Positions 45,964-58,109 of a stretch of 64,000 bases of DNA are shown here, one piece after another. The notes beneath the pieces are model-generated. The model ran no database searches and had not been told where the DNA came from. It saw only the letters and a list, made by a program, of their open reading frames with translations. A program made the translations under genes and the position numbers. This DNA is from Impatiens glandulifera (lineage: Eukaryota; Streptophyta; Magnoliopsida; Ericales; Balsaminaceae): positions 27,149,616 to 27,213,615 of the forward strand of contig NC_061869.1 of NCBI RefSeq assembly GCF_907164915.1. The letters run 5' to 3'. Every line of letters begins with the position of its first letter. Within the stretch, counting starts at the first letter, position 1.

Positions 45964-48113
45964 AATCTGATCTTCATAAACACAACATCCCGACTTCGAA
46001 CAAGTTTCTTCTGAACTGGATCATAAAGCCTGTATCCAAACTCATCATCGCCATAGTCGAGGAACGCACAAAGCTTAGACTTCACATCATGCTTTGACCT
46101 TTCATCTTTTGGAATATGCACAAATGCCTTGCATCCAAAGACTCGCAAGTGACTGTAAGAAACATCTTTGCCGCTCCAAACCCTGTTAGGAATATCAAAC
46201 TGCAAAGGAACACAAGGGGTTAGATTAATAACATGTACTGTCGTGTTCAACGCTTCACCCCAAAAGAAACGCGGCAACCCTGAATGTGAAAGCAAACATC
46301 TGACTCTCTCAACCAATGTTCTGTTCATCCGCTCTGCTAAGCCATTCAATTGTGGTGTCTTTGGAGGAGTCTTTTGATGCCGAATACCCTGCTCTCTACA
46401 GTAAGCATCAAATGGCCCAATGTATTCACCTCCATTGTCTGTCCGAATACACTTGAGCTTTTTTCCAGTCTCTCTCTCAACTGAGGCATGAAACTGCTTA
46501 AACACATCTAAAACTTGATCTTTAGACTTAAAAGTATAAAGCCATACCTTCCGGGAGTGATCATCAATGAATGTGACAAAATATGAGCAACCACCAAGTG
46601 TTTTTGTCTTCATAGGACCACAAACATCGGAATGAACAAGATCAAGTATACTCTCTCTTCTGTAGGGAGGATTGCTCTTGAAGGAAACTCTGTTTTGTTT
46701 ACCTGCAAAACAATGAGAACACCTCTTTAACTGGACATCATTTACACCTGATAACACTTCTTTCTTTGACAACAAAGCCATGCCCTTTTCACTCATATGA
46801 CCAAGTCTCTTATGCCATATCTCAGTCATGTCAGCATTCTCCACAGCATTAACAATGCTCTTAGAGATCTTCGGTTGTACCACATATAACTTTGAACACC
46901 TTTTACCTCTTGCCACAATCAAAGAACCACGAGTGAGTTTCCACAAACCATTACCAAAGTAGTTGTTGTACCCATCATCATCAAGTAAACCTGTAGAAAT
47001 TAAATTTAATCTCATATCCGGGACATGTTTTACATTTTGTAAAACCAACTCCATTCCAGTATCAAATTTCAAACAGACTTCTCCAATGCCAACAATCTTT
47101 GATAGCCCACTATTACCCATCTTGACATCCCCAAAATCACTTGGAGTGTAAGATGAATAAAAATCTCTTCGTGATGTAACATGACACGAAGCTCCACTGT
47201 CAATCACCCAACTCGCCTCATCATGTGCAAAGTTCACCAAATTATCATCACAACAAACAAAGAAATCATTAGTGATAGTATTCACTTCAACCTTGTCACT
47301 GCCATCGTCATCTTTCCTTTGATTGTTGTTCTGGTTGTTGTAGTTTTTCTTCTTGTTCTCTTTCTTTGCCTGTCTGCAGAACTTTACTGTGTGCCCCTTT
47401 TTACCACAATAGTAACACTCAATATTAGCATACTTCCTTTTACCGGAGTTGCTAGTACCACGCTGATTTCCTTTGTTACTCGGACCTATACTCTGACTTC
47501 TCCCCCGCTTTTCAAAGACCAAGACATCTGATTGTGAAGAGGAACCCTGTGACTTTCTTCTCATCTCTTCATTCATAACACTGCCCTTAGCCAATTCCAT
47601 GGTGATAATACCATCCGGTGCAGAGTTGGACAAGGATGCCCTAAAAGTCTCCCAAGAATCCGGTAATGTACCAAGTAGCCATAGACCTTGAATCTCATCA
47701 TCAAACTTGATACCCATTCCTGAAAGCTGATTCACAATGCCCTGAAATGCATTTAAGTGATCTGTAACAGGAGTGCCATCTTTGTACTGTAACTTGATCA
47801 ATTGCTTAATCAAGAACAGTTTATTGTTCCCAGTCTTCCGAGCATACAAATGTTCAAGCTTGTTCGAAAAAGTATGAGCATGTGTCTCCCCAATAATATG
47901 ATTCAGCACATTATCTTTCACCCATTGCCGAATATATCCACAAACCTGTCTATGCAAAATAGTCCATTCTGCATCTGTTTTATTCTCAGGTTTATCAGTA
48001 GCAAAAACAGATAAGTAATAATCTTTCACATATAGGAGATCTTCCATTTTTGCCTTCGAATCATGATAATTAGAACCATTAAAATTAATCATCCTACTTG
48101 TATTAGTTTCCAT
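45960..48113 (-). pseudogene. Gag-protease-integrase half of Tnt1-like polyprotein
   Basis: 717 codons open. Gag domain 1-220 (LLYVKDYYLSVF, LPDSWETFRASLS), CCHC zinc knuckle CYYCGKKGHTVKFC at 233-246, protease DSGASCHVTS from 305, GAG-pre-integrase HKRLGHMSEKGM and CSHCFAGKQ at about 434-473, integrase catalytic D496, D559 and E594 (HSDVCG, RTDNGGEY, NGLAERMNR). It ends early: near 45985 one base seems to be missing in a T run, shifting from the RT frame. The start MET lies 52 bp inside the 5' LTR on the minus strand. Confidence 0.92.
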
Positions 48114-48149
48114 CGTTCAAATAGTTCAATTCACAAATATGCAACCAAG

Positions 48150-48161
48150 GCTCTGATACCA
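48150..48161 (-). other. Primer binding site of Tnt1-like element
   Basis: TGGTATCAGAGC on the minus strand, 3 bases inside the 5' LTR, complementary to initiator methionine tRNA. Confidence 0.93.
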
Positions 48162-48164
48162 CTT

Positions 48165-48886
48165 TTATGGAAATGCACCACAACAGTAAACAACAAATGC
48201 GGAATTTATCTTACGTTTGGCAACACTTTCCCAAACCGTTTAAACCTGTGAGGAAGCTAACAAATAGGTATGCAAAATGCAATCAACACAGCCCTAAAAC
48301 AGTGAGTAACACACCAAGCAAGCACACACAAACAACACAGAATTTTAGCGTGGAAAACCCCTCAATGGGTAAAAACCACGGGACACCTAGTGCCGCTTAA
48401 AATCCACTATCACCAGTAAGAAAGCAATAAAAAAGTCTTCTCTAGACAATACTAGAGGCATACAAATTCATAATACCCTTAGAAACATGCACATCAAGGA
48501 TATAGAAACAATCAAAGAACAATAAAGGAAGAATATCACCAAAAACAACTGATACTGTTCCGGCAACAAAACCCTGACCTCCAGACCTCAAAATCCGATC
48601 TCTACTGTCCAGAATGTTGGCCCAGAAGTTGTGAAGATTCTGTCCAAAAATTAGAAAGATCCAACGGTGCAAACTCCGGCAATCATCAAAATATTAAGGC
48701 CGCTGAAATTGAAGTTTTTCCCCTCTTTTCTTTCTTGATTTTCTCTCTCTTTCTTTTGATCTTATTTCTTGCAAAAGAAAATTTCTCCCCTTTTATATTG
48801 CTCCCAAATAAGTGAATAAAGTGGGGCCCAAATAGGCCTATTTGCTGGGCTTTTCCTCATGGACTAAGGAAACAAAAAACCCAACA
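48165..48886 (-). mobile_element. 5' LTR of Tnt1-like element
   Basis: 722 bp, TGTTGGG on the minus strand to CATTTCCATAA. The inner end reads AA instead of CA, probably a point change or primer-junction variant, since the 3' LTR ends CA. Confidence 0.93.
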
Positions 48887-49326
48887 TCATAAACTTCAAT
48901 AACTCGTAATTTCTCATTGTATTCATGTTTGTTTTAAGTTTGAGATTATTAGATTTTCACTTCTTGATAATTACAAGAATGTCTGAACTTGTATTCTATT
49001 TCTTATCTTAATTACTCTAAATTTAAATAAGACTCTTAAATATGAGTGAGTGTGTCAATGAATGAAGACATGTTTATTGAAGAACGAAATCATTGACATG
49101 GTATGGAAGGAATGAAGATATTTTTATTGAAGAACGACATTATTAACATGGGTTGGAAGGAGTACAGATTTGTCAAATGATTTGTGAATTACCGATGGAC
49201 TAATTGTGGATGAGAATTTTTGGAAGCAACGTGAGGCATGATAGGTCTGATCCTAATGTTATGGTCTAGAAGAGGCTTATGTTTTATATCATTTAGAATA
49301 TTCCTCTCAACTTATAAGCGAAAATA
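48887..49326. repeat. 4.1-kb tandem repeat, unit 4, right part
   Basis: Continues unit 4 with TCATAAACTTCAATAACTCG after the Tnt1-like element, through the TGAGTGAGTGTGTCAATGAATG word, to the next unit start. Confidence 0.85.
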
Positions 49327-51692
49327 TTTCATTTATTTGTTTTTTAATAATCCCTTGTTAATTTGTAAATATGAGTTATTGTTGTCAAATGCTATTAATA
49401 ATAATCCATTTTTTCTTTAGATTAATGTTAAATAGTTTATATTTATGAGTTCAAAGAGAAAATAATTTTTAAACTTTGTACACATGTAAATTTTAAGCAT
49501 GTATTTTGAAAATATGAAAATAAATTGTAAATAGATTTAACAAGGATGTAATAATTATTTTTTAAGTAATAAAACACACTTCATTGATCTATTAAATTGC
49601 AAATATCGCAACTTATTGTAAAAGAATTATTTAAAAATATGTTTAGTTCAAAGTTTTGACATGAATTATAATAAATTATCAAAAATACTAATCAATATAA
49701 AATATCACAAATATTTGTGATCAACAAAAAAAATAAAAAATCAACTTAAAGCTATTCCAATATATTAAGGTGAAATAACAAAAACAAAAAAAAAACATAT
49801 GCAAGGGTAATAGATTTCTTTAGAAATCCTTTCTAACCATTGAAAAGTTATTATCAAATTACTGTATTGCCCCCATTCGAAAGATACTGTATTGCCTCCA
49901 ATCGAAAGATACTCGTTTTCCAAGTTTAATGCAATAATTGGAAAAATGGTTTTACCCATCCTACACCTCAAGTCTTTGAGTTTCAAATTTTTTTTTCTCT
50001 TCTTTTTAATTTTCATCATTTATAATATAATTTTTCAATTATCTTCAACATTTTTATTATCATTTCAACAAATAAACAAAAACTCTTCTTCTATATTAAC
50101 TAATTACCATTGCAAATTAGAAAAGGTTCAATTACGATGAAATTTCAATAGTATTGTCAAGAATGTGGTGGCTAAGAACTGGTTAATGGGTATTTCTCTT
50201 TCTTGCGAAGGTCTACAAATTAACTATTTATTATTTATTGATGGAACCTACAATGTGGTGGATCGAAAACTAAGTTGTTACATTTGTTGGTATGTCAAAT
50301 ATCCTCAAATACAAAAAATTGGAAAGGTAATACTCCTATAACAAATTTTTGATTAAAATTGTTCTTTAAACTCACAAAACCAATTCCACAATCGTATTTA
50401 TTAGTGAAAATAAATTGTATTTATTGGTGCAAACGAATAGTATTTATTGGTTCAAATGGGATAAACATGGAGTGAATAAAACAATAAATCTAATTAGTTA
50501 AAAATTCAAATAATATTTGGTATGGTCTCATGCTCAATATTTATTATAATTCATAGGTATATTTTCAATTAGGTATGCTTATTATGCAAGGTATCAACCT
50601 CCGGAAATAGAATATAATCATTACATATTTTTTTGCCACAATCTAAATTTTATAATTTTTTTAGTGAAACTCCGTGTCAATCTAAAATCTTTCATTTTTT
50701 ATGAAAATTGATTAAGAATATACTCCTTACGGGTGACAAGTTTGTTTTTTAATATTTGAAATTTTAAAGTGGAAAGAAATAAACATTCAATTTTTTTTTG
50801 TATTTAGCTGCCGGCTAAATAAATTTGACATCATCATACAAAATTGCCTCCAACATTGTTAAACACCTCCGATTTTAATAGTAAACAAGCTATTAAAATT
50901 TACTCCACTAGTTTCACTATGAAAACTAATCATTGTCATATTTTTATGATAGAAAGGCTCAAACTAACCATTAAAATAATTTAATTTTATCATTTACTAA
51001 TTTAAATGAAATAGGTTAATATAACATAAGAGTCGCCTTAAATATTTTTATTTATTTATTTAATATTTTATTACAATCTCCTACTTACTGATTATACTTT
51101 AATTTAATACCTATTATCGTTATCTCATTTCCGTTTAAAATGTTTTAAGTGAAAATTGTACGGTTAATTTTTAATTCTTTAGAGACCAACTTTTATGACT
51201 TAAATTATGTATTCGTATATTACATGCATTAGTTTTACATTTAACATTTTAATTGAATCAAATAAATTTTAAAATCAAAGTTAATTGTACAATTCTTTAT
51301 GCCTCAATTTAAATTTTATTCCAATTACACCATTTTCAATTTTAGTTAGTAGTTGACATAAATAATTAAATATTAGGAATTTTTCATTTACAAAATAAAA
51401 ACTTAAATTTAAATAATTTCATTAACAAATAATTTTATAACTTAAAATCTTTTTCAGATTTTGTTAATATACATTTACACAACTTTAAAAAAAATAATAT
51501 TATAATTTAGAATAGATGTATGTTGGCAATCTTATATTTTATATTACATAAATTTTTTATTTTAATATTTAAATTATATATAAATAAATTAACTTACATT
51601 ATATAAATTATATATATTTCAATATTAAAGATATTTTAAAAAAAAGTATTTCTTTATTAGGTATCCAACCTTTTAAAGATTGAAAATAATAT
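49327..51692. repeat. 4.1-kb tandem repeat, unit 5 (cut by element 2)
   Basis: First 2.37 kb of a further unit. It has the double CCATTCGAAAG word (about 49860-49910), so it groups with units 2 and 3. It lacks the GAGCAAGAAGAATAACACTA stretch (loss near 49803). Element 2 interrupts it within GAAAATAATAT; the part carrying promoter and exon lies outside the window. Confidence 0.8.
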
Positions 51693-52948
51693 TGATAGAA
51701 AAATTAAGTAGATTAATTTTGGAACCGGCCAGACAAACTAAACAGAAGTTAAACTTCATGTGCAGGTACCTCTAAAACCGTATGAACCGGTTGGGGCATC
51801 AAAAACCGGTGGCTACTACTTCAAAGAAACCAGTCTCAATTGATCAAGTTAAAGATCAGAGGAACCGGTTTTCACCTTCTCAAGCGACCGGTTAGCCAAG
51901 ACATAAATTTCCATTCCAACCGGATTATACTACAAGACACAAAAACCGGATGGTTCAGAACAAAAGTCAGAAGATTCAAAATTCAAGAGTGACGTACCAT
52001 GACGGAAGAAACGTGTCTTGAAAGAATAAAAGAAGATCAGATCCGATCAGAAGCATGCGAGGAAAGCAATGATGCTTTGTTGATCCGATGCTGACAACCG
52101 GAAGCGGATGTTCAACACGTGTCTCAATCTGAAAACCGGCTATGTCATCCTATGCTCAGAGTCACCTGCATGAATGCCAGGTGTTGAGGAAGTTGAAGCG
52201 TGCAAGCAACCTTTCTGCAAACAGGCGTGATAATGATCGACCAATCCGCAAGAGAGAGAAGAAAGTAACCGTTGGCTACTTTCAGCTATAAAAGGAAGTC
52301 GAAACGTTTTCATTCATGCAGTTCGGCAGTTGTAGTTGTGAGCATCATAAATTCTGAAAGTCATAAAGCATTAAATTCTAGAGAGATAAAGTCCTGTATT
52401 CCAAAACCGGTGTGCCTAAAACCGGAAGTTCTTTGTGTGTTATTGTGTTGTGTTGTTGTATTACATCAAAAGTGTGAGTTTGGTGTAACCGGCGAGTAGC
52501 GAAGTTGGGCTCGACCGGAAGTGTAATTGTAACTCTAAAGAGTTAGTGGAGATCCTTCTCATAACCTGAGAAGAAGGGGTGACGTAGGAGGGTTTGCTCC
52601 GAACATCCATAAACAAATCTCGTGTCTCGTGTTCCTTCTCTTGCTTTCATTTCTTGGTTACTTAAACCTTAACCTCAAAACCAATCATACTTCTAAAACC
52701 GGTAACTCACATCCATAAAACCGAATCCTCCTAAAAACATCATCTACAGTCGCAAACGTTACTTCAACCTGAAACAGACATTTCCACCCTTGAACCCGGT
52801 TCAAGAGTCTGTGACAGGTTGTGCAGTGCTGAGAAAGGTTTTAGTCTCTAACCGGACTATCACCAAAGTGTTGTGTGTTGTGTAAGCGGCCACCCTTCCT
52901 AGAAACCGGAAACACCCCGGTCCTCCAAGGGCGTCCCCGATCCTAACA
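51693..52948 (+). mobile_element. 5' LTR of element 2
   Basis: 1,256 bp, TGATAG...CCTAACA. TATA box TATAAAAG at 52287-52294. It shares the GGGGTGACGTAGGAGGGTTTG word (about 52574-52594) and the CACCCCGGTCCTCCAAGG end with element 1. Confidence 0.95.
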
Positions 52949-52950
52949 AG

Positions 52951-52962
52951 TGGTATCAGAGC
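52951..52962 (+). other. Primer binding site of element 2
   Basis: TGGTATCAGAGC two bases after the LTR, for initiator methionine tRNA. Confidence 0.95.
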
Positions 52963-52993
52963 GAGGTTCTTAGCACTCAAGCAACCAAAGAAG

Positions 52994-54859
52994 ATGGGAA
53001 GCATGACCCACAGCGACAAGCCGCCAATGCTAAACAGCGAAACGTTTAGTAGTTGTAAGAAACAGATGTATCTACATCTGATTACGATAGATGATGAGAT
53101 GAGCCGAGTCCTGAAAGAGGGACCGATCAAGATCAACAAGGAGGAAAGCCAATGGACGAGTGAAGATCGGAGAAGAAGTAACCTGGATAACCATTGCATG
53201 AGGCATATCTATAAGGCTATAGATAACAACACTTTGAACAAAATATCAGAGTGTGAAAATGCAAAGGAAGCCTGGGAAACGATCATTCAGATCCACGAAG
53301 GAAACGAAAGAACCAAGGAGAACAAAATCTTGGTGGCTACGCAGAAGTATGAAAACATAAGGATGAAACCGGGAGAAAATATGAAGGAATTCAGCAACCG
53401 GTTCACCAGTGTAGTAAACGAGCTTCAAACACTCGGAAAGAAGTATGACAACCGAGAAGTGATCATCAAAGCTCTAAGATCTTTGCCAAGCACGTGGGAT
53501 ATCAAGACCATGGTTATGAGGGAATCAAGTACCCTTGGGCAGATGAAGTTGCATGATGTGTTTGAGGACTTGAAAGCCTACGAATTCGAGATCAAGTCTC
53601 AGATCGAAGATGAAGCATCCACATCAACCGCAACAAGAGCTTTAGTCACATCGGTGGAACCGACGGCTCCAGTATCAACCGCACCAGCTCCAGTCAAAAG
53701 CACCGATCAAATTACCGACGATGTGATGGCGATGCTAGCCCAGAAATTCGGGAAATTCATGAAGAAGAGCCAGCCACCATCTAATAATGATTTTAATTAT
53801 AACTATGTAGATAAATCAAACAAGAGATGTTATAACTGTGATGGTTTTGGACATTTCAGGTCAGAATGTAGAAAACCAAGAAGAGACGATAGAAAACCGG
53901 AAGGAAATTATCAAGGAAATAATTATCAAAGGAATAACTATCAAGGCAACCGGTATCAGGGAAACAATTATCAAGGAAACAATTATCGGGGAAACAACAA
54001 TAACCAACGAAATGACTACCGAAGAAACGATGATCAACATGCTGATGAAGGAAAGGAGATTCAAAAAGCACTCATTGCATCCGACGGTGGAAGCGAGTGG
54101 GCATACTCCGATAATGAAGATGGTGAAGAGAAAGTAACCTGCTTCATGGCAAACGACGAAGAGGTATTTGATTTCTCTTCTGATGAGTTTACTAAAGAAG
54201 ATCTAGTTTCTGCACTCAACCAAATGGTTGCTGAGTTCAGAAATATATCTGCGTATATACCAACACCTGTAGAACCTAAAACCGAACAAACAGAATATGT
54301 ATATGATAAAACATGTGAAATCGAAACGTATGAACCGGATGAACTATTCTCCGATAATGAGAAGACAGTTCAACCGGTAACCGAAACCGATGAACGAGCA
54401 ATGTGCGTCACGGCTGCGTGGGAGAGATCACGTCAAGCAGTGAAGCAAATGTGTAACTATAAAAGACATCCGAAGTGTAGATATGGTATCGGCTATGAAC
54501 CAAGTAAACAAAATGAAACAAGACAACCTAACGGGATGAAACTAACGAAAAATAATCCTCCATTTATAAAATTTGTCAAAAGTTCACAAACCGAAAATGA
54601 CCTAAAACCGGAAGAAACGCTTAAATATGTAGGCCCTAACGAATCTGAAAAATGGCTTCATCCTGAGAGAAGGAAAGTCAACCGGAAACCAAGTAAAACA
54701 AATAAAACTCGACCTCAAAGAAGCCCATCACCACATAAGGCATTCTTGAGCAACAACCAAGAAGTTAAGTCAAATATTATCAAAACAATAACCGGGAAAG
54801 TGATCCGACTCATTCAAGTCTGGATCCCAAAGGGACTAATCAACCATGGACCCAACTAA
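52994..54859 (+). CDS. Gag polyprotein of element 2, intact
   Basis: 621 residues, capsid-nucleocapsid precursor that would assemble cytoplasmic virus-like particles. Starts MGSMTHSDKPPML 31 bp after the primer site. Gag domain about residues 10-230; proline/threonine-rich linker; CCHC knuckle CYNCDGFGHFRSEC at about 281-294; then about ten GNNYQ/GNRYQ/RGNN-type repeats (about 305-345), basic and Asn-rich, likely RNA-binding; then an acidic extension with EEVFDFSSDEF and a basic end (PQRSPSPHK). The long C-terminal extension is unusual for Copia gag but fits large SIRE-like elements. It ends WIPKGLINHGPN, overlapping the pol frame by 14 nt. Sister copy at 26608 has two stops. Confidence 0.92.
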   Translation: MGSMTHSDKPPMLNSETFSSCKKQMYLHLITIDDEMSRVLKEGPIKINKEESQWTSEDRRRSNLDNHCMRHIYKAIDNNTLNKISECENAKEAWETIIQIHEGNERTKENKILVATQKYENIRMKPGENMKEFSNRFTSVVNELQTLGKKYDNREVIIKALRSLPSTWDIKTMVMRESSTLGQMKLHDVFEDLKAYEFEIKSQIEDEASTSTATRALVTSVEPTAPVSTAPAPVKSTDQITDDVMAMLAQKFGKFMKKSQPPSNNDFNYNYVDKSNKRCYNCDGFGHFRSECRKPRRDDRKPEGNYQGNNYQRNNYQGNRYQGNNYQGNNYRGNNNNQRNDYRRNDDQHADEGKEIQKALIASDGGSEWAYSDNEDGEEKVTCFMANDEEVFDFSSDEFTKEDLVSALNQMVAEFRNISAYIPTPVEPKTEQTEYVYDKTCEIETYEPDELFSDNEKTVQPVTETDERAMCVTAAWERSRQAVKQMCNYKRHPKCRYGIGYEPSKQNETRQPNGMKLTKNNPPFIKFVKSSQTENDLKPEETLKYVGPNESEKWLHPERRKVNRKPSKTNKTRPQRSPSPHKAFLSNNQEVKSNIIKTITGKVIRLIQVWIPKGLINHGPN

Positions 54860-57800
54860 ATGTGGGTACCAAAAAGGTGTAAATAATTGTTAGTTGCAGG
54901 TTAGGAGGAGCAACCGGTTAAAGAATTCTGAATGGTACTTGGACAGTGGATGCTCAAGGCATATGACCGGAAACAAGGAGCTACTGACCGACATCAAGTA
55001 TGAAACCGGAGCATTCATCACATTCGGGGATAACTCAAAAGGTAAAACCGTGGGCAAGGGTAAGATTGTCCATGGTGAACTATCCATAAATAATGTACTA
55101 TTGGTAGAAAAACTAAGCTTTAACCTGTTAAGCATAAGCCAAATGTGTGATGTGGGCTACAAAGTTAAATTTCATAAAAACTCATGTTTGGTCAAAAATC
55201 AAGATAATAACATTTTGCTAACCGGTAACCGGATAGGAAACATTTACAAAGTGAACTGGAAAACTGATTTCGAAAAACCTGTGTGTATGATAGCCGGAAA
55301 TGACCCAAACTGGCTTTGGCATAAACGGTTAAATCACTTGAATTTCAAAACGATTAACTTTATTTGTTCCAAAGAACTAGTTCACGGTTTTCCAAATGTT
55401 AAGTTTTAAAAAGATAAAGTATGTGCTGCATGTCAAATGGGGAAACAAGTGAAATCATCTTTCAAAAGTAAAGGAAATTATCAATCTGAAAGATGCTTAG
55501 AACTCTTGCATATGGATCTGTTTGGTCCGGTTAAAGTAACCAGTTTAGGAGGCATGCATTATACTATGGTGGTTATTGATGATTACTCCAAATTTACTTG
55601 GGTTACTTTTCTAGCTTCTAAAAATCAAGCAACTCCAAACTTGATTAAACTGATTTTGAGAATACAAAATGAAAAATCTATCCGAGTAAATAAAATCAGA
55701 AGTGATAGAGGAACTGAGTTTATAAACAGTAATCTAACAACTTTTCTTGATGATTCCGGTATTAGGCACGAGTTGTCTAGTGCCAGAACTCCTCAACAAA
55801 ATGGCCTGGCTGAGAGAAGAAACCGAACTCTCAAGGAAGCCGCAAGGTCAATGATAGCCGATTCGGGTATCGCTCAAATGTTTTGGGCTGAAGCTATCAA
55901 TACCGCTTGCTATACACAAAATCGATCTTTAGTAACTAAACGGTTTTCGAAAACTCCTTTTGAAATTTATTTTGATCAAGTTCCAAGTATACGGTATTTT
56001 CGAATTTTTGGTAGTAAATGCTTTGTTCACAATAACGGCAAGAATTACTTGACCGCTTTTGATGCTAAATCCGATGAGGGAATAATGTTGGGATATTCAG
56101 CTGTGAGTAAAGCCTACAGAATATATAATACTAGGACTTTAACAGTTGAAGAAACCGCACACGTTGTTTTCGATGAATCGGTTGAGCGAAACACTGCATT
56201 ACCCTTCGACCTTCACAACAGAATGGAAAATTTCAATATTTATTCTGATGATGAAGACGAGGTTCCGGTTTACAGACGCTTTGTCAAGGACCAAGCGGTT
56301 GATGTTGAAATTCAGCCTGATCAAGCTGCTTTACCGCAGAAAGTTGACGCTTCAGTTTCTACTGAAGAAATCGGTCGGTCTGACTCTGTTCAACCTACCG
56401 ATCAGTCTAACCTTGATCAGCCAACCGAAAGCTTGGTAGACACGTCTCGGATTAACCTCAGAAGGAACAAAAATTATCCTCTTGAACTAGTAATAGGTAA
56501 CATATCCTCACCCGTCCGAACTAGGCAACAAAATTTGGATCACTATGGAAACTCTGCTTTCATATCACAAATTGAGCCGAAAAAGGTGGATGAAGCACTG
56601 TCAGATCCAGATTGGATCTTGGCAATGCAAGAGGAATTAAACGAGTTTGAGAGAAATAAAGTCTGGTACCTAGTCCCTAGACCGAAAAACAAACCGGTTA
56701 TAGGCACACGATGGGTATTCAGAAATAAACTCAATGAAGACGGTTTAGTTACGAGGAACAAAGCCCGGTTAGTGGCTCAAGGCTATAAGCAGGAAGAAGG
56801 CATTGATTTTGAAGAATCATTCGCCCCTGTAGCTAGACTTGAGGCCATTAGAATATTTTTAGCATATGGAGCTTTCAAAATTTTCAAAGTTTATCAAATG
56901 GATGTTAAGAGTGCTTTTCTAAACGGTAAAGTAAATGAAGAGGTGTATGTTAACCAACCTCTAGGTTTTAAAAATCCAGAACATGAAAATCACGTTTACC
57001 GGCTGAATAAAGCCCTTTACGGTTTGAAACAAGCTCCAAGAGCTTGGTATGATACTTTGACTCAATTCATATTTGATCACAAATTTACAATAGGTTCGGT
57101 AGACAAAACCCTTTTCAAATTTGAAAGAAAGGAACAAATTTTACTTGTTCAGATTTATGTTGATGACATCATATTCGGGTCAACCGATCCAAAATTATGT
57201 GACAAATTTTCGAAAATGATGACTAATAATTTTCAAATGAGTATGATGGGGGAAATGAGTTTCTTTCTAGGACTTCAGGTCAAGCAGATTGAAGCCGGAA
57301 TCTTTATAAGCCAACCGAAGTATACAGCCGAACTGCTGAAGAGATTTGGGATGGATACCTGTGCCGAAGCGGCTACGCCAATGAGTCCTTCCGTGAAGCT
57401 GGACAAAGATGATGATGGTCAAGCCGTTGACATCACAGCATATCGAGGAATGATCGGATCGCTGCTGTATCTCACGGCAAGCCAACCTGACATTCTGTTT
57501 GCGGTTGGAGTGTGCGGAAGGTTCCAAGCAAATCCAAAGCAATCTCATTATACGGCGGCCAAAAGAATCCTAAAATATTTGAAGGGAACTCAAGAAGTGG
57601 GACTTTGGTACCCAAAAGACTCGAGCTTCAATCTAATAAGCTACTCAGATGCCGATTACGCGGGGTGCAAAATCGACAGAAAGAGTACAAGTGGAACCTG
57701 TCAGTTTCTAGGTGACCGGTTAGTCACTTGGAGCAGCAAGAAACAAACATCTGTTGCAACTTCAACCGCAGAGGCGGAGTACCTAGCGGCTGGAAGCTGC

Positions 57801-58109
57801 TGTGCACAACTCCTCTGGATTCAACAGCAACTAAGGGATTTCGGAATAGAAGCAAAGGAGTCTCCAATCTTTTGTGACAACACCAGCGCCATAGCGATCA
57901 CATACAATCCGGTGTTGCACTCAAGAACAAAGCATATCGACATCCGACATCATTTCATCCGGGAGCATGTTCAGGAGAAACACATCCGGCTGGAATATGT
58001 GTCGACCGAGCAACAAGTAGCGGACATATTCACGAAACCGCTACAGGAAGCTAAGTTTTCACATTTTCGAAATATCTTGGGTCTTACTAATCTTAATCAA
58101 TTAATATAA
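54846..58109 (+). pseudogene. Pol polyprotein of element 2, nearly intact
   Basis: The frame is +1 to gag and opens at an ATG inside the gag end. TAG at 54891-54893 (TTG in element 1) and TAA at 55407-55409 (TCA in the sister) interrupt it; from 55437 to 58109 it is open for 890 codons. Protease DSGCSRHMTG at about 54942. Integrase (numbered from 55437) D27, D90, E126, a classic D,D-35-E spacing, in [14 protein letters not shown] and [32 protein letters not shown] at residues 574-577. RNase [45 protein letters not shown]/Maximus-like. If transcripts are spliced at the TTGCAG near 54894-54899 the first stop would be avoided; that is untested. Confidence 0.92.

Larger units (their letters stand above)
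43366..48886 (-). mobile_element. Tnt1-like Copia retrotransposon, complete, minus strand
   Basis: 5,521 bp with two 722-bp LTRs and a perfect 5-bp target duplication TCATA (43361-43365, 48887-48891). Minus-strand order: 5' LTR (48886-48165), primer site, gag-protease-integrase frame, RT-RNase H frame, polypurine tract (complement of 44088-44101), 3' LTR (44087-43366). The LTRs differ at an estimated 20-30 positions. One frameshift and two TAG codons disable it. Inserted into unit 4 of the 4.1-kb array. Confidence 0.95.

Noticed and set aside
14755..51692. 4.1-kb units as Helitrons or nested LTR elements in tandem
   Set aside because: I found no TC...CTRR ends with a terminal hairpin, no primer binding site and no polypurine tract within the units themselves.
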